DNA of 19,915 bases from NCBI GenBank assembly GCA_022600695.1, contig JAHZJY010000060.1, positions 1 through 19,915 on the forward strand, in the 5' to 3' direction. Of this stretch, positions 8,445 to 15,515 are shown in pieces. This DNA is from Actinomycetes bacterium. GTDB taxonomy: Bacteria; Actinomycetota; Actinomycetes; Mycobacteriales; Mycobacteriaceae. Numbering within the stretch: the first letter of the stretch is position 1; each line of letters opens with the position of its first letter. The notes under the pieces were generated by a model that saw only the letters and a list, made by a program, of their open reading frames with translations, searched no databases and was not told where the DNA came from. The position numbers were made by a program, and so were the translations under genes.

Positions 8445-9785
8445 CTACAGCGACAGGTAGTTCTTCAACTCGAATGGGGTGACGTTGCTCCGGTAGTCCT
8501 CCCACTCCGCCCGCTTATTGCGTAAGAAGTAGTCGAAGACGTGTTCACCGAGCGCTTCGGCGACCAGCTCGGAGTTCTCCATCTCCCCCAGTGCCACGCC
8601 GAGGCTGGAGGGCAGCTCCTGGTAGCCCATCGCGCGGCGCTCCTCCGAGGTCAGCGTCCACACGTTGTCCTCGGCCTGCGGGCCCAGCGCGTAGTTCTTC
8701 TCGATACCCCGCAGCCCTGCGGCCAGCAACACAGCGAAGGTCAGGTACGGGTTACAGGCCGAGTCGGGACTGCGCACCTCGATCCGCCGGGAGGCCGCCT
8801 TGCGCGGGGTGTACATCGGCACCCGGACCAGAGCCGACCGGTTGGCCGCACCCCAGGACGCCGCCGTGGGCGCCTCGCCGCCGTGCACCAGCCGCTTATA
8901 GGAGTTCACCCACTGGTTGGTGATGGCGCTGATCTCGCTGGCGTGGGCGAGGACACCGGCGATGAACGATTTGGCGACATCGGACAGCTGCAGCGGGTCT
9001 GACGAATTGTGGAAGGCGTTGGTTTCGCCCTCGAAGAGACTCATATGGGTGTGCATCGCCGAGCCGGCGTACTGCGCGAACGGCTTCGGCATGAACGAGG
9101 CTCGCACCCCGTCGGCGAGCGCGACCTGCTTGACCAGGTAGCGGAAGGTCATCACGTTATCGGCCATCGACAGCGCGTCGGCATAGCGGAGGTCGATCTC
9201 CTGCTGGCCGGGCGCGCCCTCGTGATGGCTGAACTCCACCGAGATGCCCATCTGCTCGAGGGCGTCGATCGCGTGCCGGCGGAAGTGCGGCGCGGAGTCG
9301 TGGACGGCCTGGTCGAAGTAGCCGCCGTTATCGGCCGGCACCGGCGCCGACCCGTCGTACGGTCCCGGTTCAAGGAGGAAGAATTCGATCTCCGGGTGCA
9401 CATAACAGGAGAACCCGAGATCGCCGGCCCGGGCCAGCTGGCGACGCAGCACGTGCCTGCTGTCCGCCCAGGACGGTGAGCCGTCCGGCATGGTGATATC
9501 GCAGAACATTCGCGCCGAGTGGTGCTGACCGGAGCTGTTGGTCCACGGCAGCACCTGGAAGGTGGACGGGTCGGGTCGTGCGACGGTGTCGGACTCGAAG
9601 ACCCGGGCGAAGCCCTCGATGGAGGATCCGTCGAACCCGATACCCTCCTCGAACGCACCCTCGAGTTCGGCGGGCGCTATCGCGACCGATTTGAGGTATC
9701 CGAGGACGTCGGTAAACCACAACCGGACGAATCGGATATCCCGTTCCTCCAGCGTCCGAAGCACGAATTCCTTCTGCCGATCCAT
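8445..9785 (-). CDS. glnA2: type I glutamine synthetase GlnA2
   Basis: A 446-residue GSI-family ATP-dependent ligase, the same length as M. tuberculosis GlnA2 (Rv2222c) and near-identical along much of it by memory. Visible active-site segments are FDGSSIEGF, HPEIEFFL (metal-binding Glu), HHEGAPGQQEIDLR, GSAMHTHMSL, NSYKRLV followed by GGEAP, and RSPDSACNPYL. The Asp of FDGSS and the Glu of EAP, which handle ammonium in classical GS, are retained, so true glutamine synthetase chemistry is possible. Some actinobacterial paralogues instead glutamylate other amines. The normal adenylylation tyrosine is replaced by Trp376 in NVWTLT. ATG 9785 is favoured over in-frame starts up to 9953: it matches the tuberculosis start, and a -10 box (9792-9797) ends six bases upstream. 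Confidence 0.96.
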   Translation of the reverse strand: MDRQKEFVLRTLEERDIRFVRLWFTDVLGYLKSVAIAPAELEGAFEEGIGFDGSSIEGFARVFESDTVARPDPSTFQVLPWTNSSGQHHSARMFCDITMPDGSPSWADSRHVLRRQLARAGDLGFSCYVHPEIEFFLLEPGPYDGSAPVPADNGGYFDQAVHDSAPHFRRHAIDALEQMGISVEFSHHEGAPGQQEIDLRYADALSMADNVMTFRYLVKQVALADGVRASFMPKPFAQYAGSAMHTHMSLFEGETNAFHNSSDPLQLSDVAKSFIAGVLAHASEISAITNQWVNSYKRLVHGGEAPTAASWGAANRSALVRVPMYTPRKAASRRIEVRSPDSACNPYLTFAVLLAAGLRGIEKNYALGPQAEDNVWTLTSEERRAMGYQELPSSLGVALGEMENSELVAEALGEHVFDYFLRNKRAEWEDYRSNVTPFELKNYLSL

Positions 9786-9791
9786 CACGCG

Positions 9792-9797
9792 AGCGTA
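9792..9797 (-). promoter_or_regulatory. -10 box of glnA2, leaderless geometry
   Basis: TACGCT on the minus strand is followed by CGCGTG and then the ATG at 9785, placing the predicted transcription start exactly on the A of the start codon. The region 17 bases upstream (9815-9820, ACACGG) is a poor -35 and is covered by the GlnR-like site, suggesting regulator-dependent expression. Confidence 0.5.
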
Positions 9798-9807
9798 GGC
9801 AGCGGCT

Positions 9808-9823
9808 GTTAAATCCGTGTTAC
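9808..9823 (-). promoter_or_regulatory. candidate GlnR box upstream of glnA2
   Basis: The minus strand reads GTAACACGGATTTAAC, that is GTAAC-N6-TTAAC. It contains the AC-N9-AC core described for actinobacterial GlnR, the OmpR-type regulator of nitrogen assimilation. It spans about -38 to -23 relative to the predicted start of glnA2 transcription. It is the only such site I noticed beside the nitrogen genes. Identification is by pattern alone. Confidence 0.45.
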
Positions 9824-9846
9824 GGCGCGGCTGCGATCCCGCCGGG

Positions 9847-11352
9847 TCAGCAATCCAGGTCTCCCGGCACCACCCGGTCGACGAGATAATCCACCACCGC
9901 GTCGTCCACGCACGAGTTTCCGTCGAAGACGACCGTGTGCTGGGTGCCGTCATAGGTGATCAACGGAGCTTTCAACTGGCTGGCCAGGTCGACCCCGGCC
10001 TGATACGGGGTGGCCGGGTCGCGGGTGGTGGAGACCACCACGACGCTGCCCGGCGGCGCCGCTGCCGCGGTGTGCGGCGCCGAGGTGGCCGGCACCGGCC
10101 AGAACGCGCAGAGGTCGCGGGGGGCGAACCCGGTGAACTCGCCGTAGGACAGGAACGGGGCACGTTCCCGGATCTGTTGGTCGACCGCGGCCCACAGCGC
10201 CGGGTTCTCGGGCGTCGGCGCATCCACACAGCGGATCGCGCTGAAGGCGTCCTGGCCGTTGCCGTACTGCCCGTCTTCGTCCCGGCTCTCGTAGTCATCG
10301 GCGAGGAGCAGCAGGTCTTCCGCGTTGGTGCCGCGCTGCAACCCCAGGAGCCCGCTGGTGAGGTACTTCCAGTACTGCGGGGTGTACAGCGCGTTGACCG
10401 TCCCGGTTATCGCATCGCTGTAGCTCAGACCGCGCGGGTCGGACGTCGGTCCGGGCTTCTCGACCAGTGGGTCCACCAGTTGCTGGTAACGGCTGACGAA
10501 CTGGGCCGGATCGGTGCCCAGCGGGCAGGCCGGCGACCTCGCGCAGTCAGCGGCGTAGTCATCGAAGGCCACCTGGAAACCAGCCATCTGTTCGACCAGT
10601 GACTCAAGCGGGTCCTGAGTCGGGTCGATCGCACCGTCGAGCACCATGGCGCGCACCCGGTCTCCGAACCTCTCCAGGTAGGCGGTACCCAGTTCGGTCC
10701 CGTAGCTGTAGCCGAGGTAGTTGATCCGGTCCTCGCCAAGCGCTTCCCGCACCGCATCCATATCCTGTGCCGCCGAAGCCGTTCCGACACCGGCCAGGAA
10801 TGCCTCGCCCATCCGGTCCAGACAGAGTTGGGCCAGTGTGGAATTGAGTTGCTCGATCTCGGCCACCCCGGCCTGGCTGTAGTCCACCAGTGCCTCGCGC
10901 CGCCAGGCATCACGCTCGGAGTCGGTGCGGCAACGCAATTCGGGTGTGGAGTGGCCCACGCCGCGGGGATCGAAACCGATCAGGTCGAAGTGCTCGGCGA
11001 TGGCGCTGCCGGACAGCGAATCCGACAGATGCACCACCGCATCGACCGCAGACGCGCCCGGGCCACCCGGGTTCATCAGCAGAACGCCGATCCGATCGCC
11101 ACTGGCCGGAATCTTGATGACAGCGAGTTGTGCTTGCGGCCCATCCGGATCCGCGTCATCGACGGGGACCGGCACGGTCGTGCACTGGGCGGTCGGCAGA
11201 TAGGAATCTGAGACGAACCGGTCACAGGTACCCCACGACAGTGGGGTCGTCGTCTGACCGACGCCGGGTGTGGCGGCAACCGGAACCGCCGTCAGCAGAG
11301 TGCACAGGACCGGGGCGAGTATCGCCGAGCCGGTCCGACCCGCGCGTTTCAT
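9847..11352 (-). CDS. secreted alpha/beta hydrolase, Hip1/CaeA paralogue (Rv2223c-like)
   Basis: Predicted exported serine hydrolase of 501 residues from ATG 11352, in the TAP-like peptidase group (alpha/beta hydrolase core plus C-terminal TAP domain). MKRAGRTGS is a basic n-region, followed by a hydrophobic stretch and a VAATP signal-peptidase I type site near residue 25. There is no proper lipobox. The catalytic triad can be placed: Ser216 in GYSYG, Asp445 in TTRDPATP, His472 in DGTQHTV. The oxyanion-region motif NPGGPG and conserved Cys pairs are present. It lies 77 bases downstream of the Hip1 gene and is clearly its paralogue, as in M. tuberculosis Rv2224c-Rv2223c. Starts at 11361 (ATG) or 11403 (GTG) are possible; 11352 gives the cleanest signal peptide. 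The substrate is unknown. Confidence 0.88.
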   Translation of the reverse strand: MKRAGRTGSAILAPVLCTLLTAVPVAATPGVGQTTTPLSWGTCDRFVSDSYLPTAQCTTVPVPVDDADPDGPQAQLAVIKIPASGDRIGVLLMNPGGPGASAVDAVVHLSDSLSGSAIAEHFDLIGFDPRGVGHSTPELRCRTDSERDAWRREALVDYSQAGVAEIEQLNSTLAQLCLDRMGEAFLAGVGTASAAQDMDAVREALGEDRINYLGYSYGTELGTAYLERFGDRVRAMVLDGAIDPTQDPLESLVEQMAGFQVAFDDYAADCARSPACPLGTDPAQFVSRYQQLVDPLVEKPGPTSDPRGLSYSDAITGTVNALYTPQYWKYLTSGLLGLQRGTNAEDLLLLADDYESRDEDGQYGNGQDAFSAIRCVDAPTPENPALWAAVDQQIRERAPFLSYGEFTGFAPRDLCAFWPVPATSAPHTAAAAPPGSVVVVSTTRDPATPYQAGVDLASQLKAPLITYDGTQHTVVFDGNSCVDDAVVDYLVDRVVPGDLDC

Positions 11353-11429
11353 GCCCGCCATCGTGGCACGCGGCAGGCCGCTACGGCAGCGCCGTGCGGT
11401 CACACCTCGGTATCAGAAGCGCTGCGGTT

Positions 11430-12998
11430 CTAGCAGGCCGCGCCGGTGGGCGGAAGTACCAGATCAACCAGGTAGGCGGCGACGTAATCGTCCACGCACT
11501 GCTCCCCCTGGAACGCGACGGTGTGCTGCGTACCGTCGAAGGTCAACAGTGTCCCGCCGAGCTGCTCGGCCAGATCCACCCCGGCCTGGAAGGGCGTCGC
11601 CGGGTCCCCGGTGGAGGAGATCACCAGCACCGGCGGCAGACCCGGCGCCGACGCGGCGTGCGGGACACTAGTTGGCGGTACCGGCCAGAAGGCGCAGGTG
11701 CTCATGGGGGCGTGGCCGGTGAATTCGCCGTAGTTCATGAACGGGGCCACCTCCCGCAGCCGACGGTCCTCCTCGACGATCTTGGCGCGGTCGGTGATCG
11801 GCGGCTCATCGACGCAGTTGACCGAGACGCGGGCGTCGGTGGCGTTGGTGTACCGCCCCTGCGGATCCCGGCGCATATACATATCGGCCAGCGCCAGCAT
11901 GGTGTCTCCGCGGCCCTCGGTCATTTCGGTCAAACCCCGGGTGAGGTGGCGCCAGAGGTTGGGCGAGTACAACGCCATGATGGTGCCGACGATGGCGTCG
12001 TTGTAGCTCAGGCCGCGCGGATCCCGGGTCGGCAGGGGCTTGTCCACCAACGGATCCACCAGGCTGCGGTAGATGTCGACGGATTTGTCGGGGTCGGTAC
12101 CCAGCGGGCAGTTCGGATCGTCGGCGCAGTCCGCGGCGTAGTCGTTGAACGCCTCCTGGAAGGCCGCGGCCTGGTCGATATCGGCTTGGACGGGATCGGC
12201 GTTGGGGTCCACGGCGCCGTCGAGGACCATGGTGCGGACCTTCTCCGGGTAGGCCTCCGCGTAGGCCGCGCCGATCCGGGTGCCGTAGGAGTAGCCCAGA
12301 TAGTTGATCTTCTCGTCACCGACCGCCGCACGCAGCGCATCGAGGTCCTTGGCGACGCTGGCGGTACCGACGTTGGCCAGGAATTCGGTGCCCATCTTGT
12401 CGATACAGCGCTGGACGAATTCCTTGGTCTGGTCCTCGATGCGCTGCACACCCTCCGGGCTGTAGTCCACCTGCGGCTCGGCCCGCAGTTTGTCGTTATC
12501 GGCATCGGAGTTGCACCACAACGCCGGCGTCGACGAGCCGACCCCCCGGGGATCGAAACCCACCAGGTCGAAGCGCTCCCGAACCGGGGCGGGCATACCC
12601 TCCAGCAGGCTGGCGGCCGCCTCGATACCCGATTCACCCGGGCCCCCCGGGTTGATGATCAGCGAACCGATCTTCTCGCCGGTGGCCGGAAAGCGGATCA
12701 GCGCCAGAGTCGCCCCGGCGCCGCCCGGATCGTCGTAATCCACCGGCACAGCGATCTTGCCGCACTGCGCCCCCGCCGGGACGGGCAAAGCGGTGCCGCC
12801 ACCGCCACCACCTCCCCCGCACGGGCCCCACTCCACCGGCTGGCCGATCTGCGGTCCGGCCAGGACCGCCGTGCCGGTGACCACACTGGAGCACCCAGTG
12901 CTGGTCGAAAGCATGACGGCCGTCATCACAAGGCCGACGGGAAGCATGACTGTGGTGCGCGGGTTCCGGGGGCGGAAATACAGCCTCATGCCCAACAT
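11430..12998 (-). CDS. caeA: Hip1/CaeA cell-envelope serine protease, probable lipoprotein (Rv2224c orthologue)
   Basis: In M. tuberculosis this envelope-associated serine hydrolase, also called Hip1, cleaves GroEL2 and affects cell-wall integrity and host responses. The predicted protein has 522 residues against 520 there. The N-terminus has a basic stretch, a hydrophobic segment and STSTGCSS, a slightly irregular lipobox, so lipid anchoring is likely. Triad: Ser237 in LGYSYG, Asp465 in SSTGDPATP, His492 in DGTQHTV, close to the known Ser228/Asp463/His490. Long stretches such as LCNSDADNDKL-like and DGAVDPNADP segments match the tuberculosis protein. ATG 12998 (MLGMRL) corresponds to the tuberculosis start (MGMRL) and is preferred over the start at 13031. 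A run of eight glycines (residues 61-68) after Cys60 is an oddity. Confidence 0.92.
   Translation of the reverse strand: MLGMRLYFRPRNPRTTVMLPVGLVMTAVMLSTSTGCSSVVTGTAVLAGPQIGQPVEWGPCGGGGGGGGTALPVPAGAQCGKIAVPVDYDDPGGAGATLALIRFPATGEKIGSLIINPGGPGESGIEAAASLLEGMPAPVRERFDLVGFDPRGVGSSTPALWCNSDADNDKLRAEPQVDYSPEGVQRIEDQTKEFVQRCIDKMGTEFLANVGTASVAKDLDALRAAVGDEKINYLGYSYGTRIGAAYAEAYPEKVRTMVLDGAVDPNADPVQADIDQAAAFQEAFNDYAADCADDPNCPLGTDPDKSVDIYRSLVDPLVDKPLPTRDPRGLSYNDAIVGTIMALYSPNLWRHLTRGLTEMTEGRGDTMLALADMYMRRDPQGRYTNATDARVSVNCVDEPPITDRAKIVEEDRRLREVAPFMNYGEFTGHAPMSTCAFWPVPPTSVPHAASAPGLPPVLVISSTGDPATPFQAGVDLAEQLGGTLLTFDGTQHTVAFQGEQCVDDYVAAYLVDLVLPPTGAAC
12795..12818 (-). repeat. (GGN)8 polyglycine microsatellite inside caeA
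   Basis: Eight consecutive glycine codons (GGG, GGA, GGT, GGT, GGC, GGT, GGC, GGC) encode residues 61-68 directly after Cys60, between the lipoprotein tether region and the hydrolase core. The M. tuberculosis protein as I recall it has a short non-glycine loop here. Codons are mixed, so simple slippage is not needed to explain it. Confidence 0.85.
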
Positions 12999-13055
12999 GC
13001 TGCCACGTTCAGCCAATGTGCCTGGTCGCACCGCCCTCCGTTGCGTTTCGCCGGT

Positions 13056-14471
13056 TCAGGACTGCGCAGGGCCGGCCGCCGACACCAACTCCGCGATACC
13101 CGTCCCGAACCCGTCGGCCAGATCCCAGAGGTCAGGTATCAGTTCGGGACAGGAGATCAGGCCCACGTTGAGCCTGCCGTCCAGCGACATCACGGTGATG
13201 TTGAGGCCCGCGCCGTGGAAGATGGGCCCGAGCGGATACATCCCCTGCACCCGCGCGCCCAGGAAATACAGCGGAATCTGCGGCCCGGGAACATTGGAAA
13301 CCACGAGGTTGTGCACCGGCCGCGACTCGGTCAGCCGGCTACGTGCGTACACCCGCATTGCCACCCCGAACACCGCCGGACCGGCGAACTGGCTCCAGTC
13401 CTGCAACAGGGTCGCACCGATCGCCGAACTGTGTTCCTTCGCCACGTCATTGGCCGCAGCGATCGCGCTGAGCCGCTGGGCCGGATCCTCGATCTGAGTC
13501 TGCAGGGCGGCGAACATCCCGGATACCTGGTTTCGGCCGGGCCGGTCGGAGCGATCGTGCACCGACACCGGCACCATCGCCACCAGCGAGGACTCCGGCA
13601 GTTCGGCACGATTGAGCAGGTAGGTCCGCAGCACGCCGGACACCAGGGCCATCACCACATCGTTGACCTTCACCCCGAAGTGGTTCTTGACCGTCTTGAT
13701 GTCCGCGAGGTCGAGTTGGGCGAAGGCGACGTTGCGGTGCGCGGTGATGCTGCCGTTGAAGGGGCTCTGCGGTGCCGCGAACGGGCTCGCCATGGCGCGT
13801 CCGCCCGCCGCCCGGCGCACGGTGTCGAACACCGTGGACACCGTGTTCGGCAGCACGCTGGTCGCCAGGCTGACCGGCCGGCTGGCGAAGCGCCCCAGTC
13901 CGCCGAGCGCGATTCGCAACGGGTTGGCATCGGCGCTGGCCGCGATCGGCTCCGGCGGCGGCGCTTCCGGTTCGATGCTGCACAGCTGGGACATCAGGTT
14001 GGCGCCGGTGACGCCGTCGACGGCCGCATGGTGCACCTTCGTCATCACCGCCAGTCGGCCGCCCTTGCGGGCGTCGGTTCCGTCGAGTCCCTCGATGGCC
14101 CACATCTCCCAGAGCGGATGGCGCCGGTCCAGTGGGAGGCCGGCCAGGTGACCGCAGATCTCGGCCAGCTCCGCCCGGCCACCCGGCGCGGGCAGGCCGA
14201 TGCGGTGCAGGTGGCGGTCGACGTCGAACTGTTCGTCCTCCACCCAGACCGGATGGTCGAGATTGAGGAAACTGTTGGCCAGCCGCTCCCGGAAGGTCGG
14301 AATCGCCTTCACCCGGACCGCCAACTCTTCCCGCAGCTTCGCGAAGCTGTATCCGCCCGGGATGGTGGAGGTGTCCAGTTCCAGGACCGAGCACACGTGC
14401 AGAGGCTGGGTGGAAGTCTCCAGGTACAGGAAGCTTGCATCGAGGCCGCTGAGGCGCTGCAGGTGCTGCAT
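13056..14471 (-). CDS. wax ester synthase/diacylglycerol acyltransferase (WS/DGAT family)
   Basis: A 471-residue O-acyltransferase of the WS/DGAT family, which transfers acyl groups from acyl-CoA to diacylglycerol or fatty alcohols to make storage lipid. The N-terminus MQHLQRLSGLDASFLYLET is typical of the family. The catalytic HHxxxDG motif is intact: His147, His148 and Asp152 in KVHHAAVDG. Downstream come the VNDVVMALVSGVLRTYL helix and the NVPGP signature at 393-397. I chose ATG 14471 because the family begins there and a -10 box (TACCAT) ends seven bases upstream; the open frame extends to 14663 but would overlap panB. Mycobacteria carry many paralogues, so the specific substrate and symbol cannot be assigned. 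It lies first in the six-gene minus-strand block, 57 bases before caeA. Confidence 0.92.
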   Translation of the reverse strand: MQHLQRLSGLDASFLYLETSTQPLHVCSVLELDTSTIPGGYSFAKLREELAVRVKAIPTFRERLANSFLNLDHPVWVEDEQFDVDRHLHRIGLPAPGGRAELAEICGHLAGLPLDRRHPLWEMWAIEGLDGTDARKGGRLAVMTKVHHAAVDGVTGANLMSQLCSIEPEAPPPEPIAASADANPLRIALGGLGRFASRPVSLATSVLPNTVSTVFDTVRRAAGGRAMASPFAAPQSPFNGSITAHRNVAFAQLDLADIKTVKNHFGVKVNDVVMALVSGVLRTYLLNRAELPESSLVAMVPVSVHDRSDRPGRNQVSGMFAALQTQIEDPAQRLSAIAAANDVAKEHSSAIGATLLQDWSQFAGPAVFGVAMRVYARSRLTESRPVHNLVVSNVPGPQIPLYFLGARVQGMYPLGPIFHGAGLNITVMSLDGRLNVGLISCPELIPDLWDLADGFGTGIAELVSAAGPAQS

Positions 14472-14478
14472 GGTCCCG

Positions 14479-14484
14479 ATGGTA
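14479..14484 (-). promoter_or_regulatory. -10 box of the WS/DGAT gene, leaderless geometry
   Basis: TACCAT on the minus strand ends seven bases before ATG 14471. A weak -35-like CACTTG lies 17 bases further upstream. This probably starts the transcript that reads into caeA. Confidence 0.4.
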
Positions 14485-14620
14485 GGCGCGCCGCCTGTGA
14501 TCAAGTGCACTCCCGGGCCGTTTCCGCTGCAGCCCCGGCGGTGGCAGACTGAAGACGTCACGCGAACCCGGGGACCCGGATGGGCCACGAGGATCGATCC
14601 GACGAACGCTGGGATTAACC

Positions 14621-15481
14621 ATGTCAGAGCAGAAGCTCTACGGCGGTTCCGCCGAGCCCGCATCCACTCCGACCTGCCCCGCCGCTCTCCCCAAGATCCG
14701 AACCCACCACCTACAGCGGATGAAATCCGAGGGCCACAAATGGGCCATGCTCACCGCCTACGACTTCTCCACCGCACGACTCTTCGACCAGGCCGGCATC
14801 CCGGTGCTGCTGGTCGGCGATTCCGCCGCGAACGTCGTCTACGGCTACGACACCACCGTGCCGATCTCGGTGGACGAGCTCATCCCCCTCGTCCGCGGCG
14901 TGGTCCGGGGCGCCGAGCGCGCCCTGGTGGTGGCTGACCTGCCGTTCGGCAGCTACGAGGGCGGTCCGGCTCAGGCGCTGGAGACCGCCACCCGGTTCCT
15001 CAAGGAGGCCGGGGCGCACGCCGTGAAACTGGAGGGCGGCGAACGGGTCGCCGAGCAGGTCGCGACGCTGAGCGCGGCCGGTATCCCGGTGATGGCGCAC
15101 ATTGGATTCACCCCGCAGAGCGTCAACGGCCTCGGCGGGTTCCGGGTTCAGGGCCGCGGCGATGCCGCCGAGCAGACCGTCGCCGACGCCATCGCCGTTC
15201 AGGAAGCCGGGGCGTTCGCGGTCGTGATGGAGATGGTTCCCGCCGAACTGGCCACCCAGATCACCGGCAAGCTGACCATCCCCACCGTCGGTATCGGTGC
15301 CGGATCGAACTGCGACGCTCAGGTGCTGGTCTGGCAGGACATGGCCGGTCTCACCAGTGGCCGGACGGCAAAATTCGTCAAGCAGTTCGGCTCGGTCGGT
15401 GCCGAATTACGCCGCGCGGCAGTCCAGTACGCGGACGAGGTGGCCAGTGGCGCATTCCCGGCCGAGGAGCACAGCTTCTAA
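14621..15481 (+). CDS. panB: 3-methyl-2-oxobutanoate hydroxymethyltransferase
   Basis: PanB makes ketopantoate from alpha-ketoisovalerate and methylene-tetrahydrofolate, the first committed step of pantothenate and coenzyme A synthesis. The product has 286 residues against 281 in M. tuberculosis. Metal and substrate ligands are visible: Asp67 in [10 protein letters not shown], Asp106 in [12 protein letters not shown] and Glu138 in VKLEGG. Further motifs are [17 protein letters not shown] and [19 protein letters not shown] 14621 is preceded by GGGA at ribosome-binding distance, and no clear -10 at leaderless spacing is present. It is divergent from the WS/DGAT gene across 149 bases and 34 bases ahead of the CYTH/CHAD gene. 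The same panB and CYTH/CHAD order occurs in M. tuberculosis (Rv2225, Rv2226). Confidence 0.97.
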   Translation: MSEQKLYGGSAEPASTPTCPAALPKIRTHHLQRMKSEGHKWAMLTAYDFSTARLFDQAGIPVLLVGDSAANVVYGYDTTVPISVDELIPLVRGVVRGAERALVVADLPFGSYEGGPAQALETATRFLKEAGAHAVKLEGGERVAEQVATLSAAGIPVMAHIGFTPQSVNGLGGFRVQGRGDAAEQTVADAIAVQEAGAFAVVMEMVPAELATQITGKLTIPTVGIGAGSNCDAQVLVWQDMAGLTSGRTAKFVKQFGSVGAELRRAAVQYADEVASGAFPAEEHSF

Positions 15482-15515
15482 ACGGCCGTCGAGGTCGATG
15501 TGCCATCCTGGGTCA

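Noticed and set aside
11130..14552. A very long plus-strand open frame of about 1140 codons opposite caeA and the WS/DGAT gene.
   Set aside because: It is antisense to three well-supported genes with intact catalytic motifs, has low-complexity His/Arg/Gly-rich composition, and arises from GC-biased codon use on the opposite strand.
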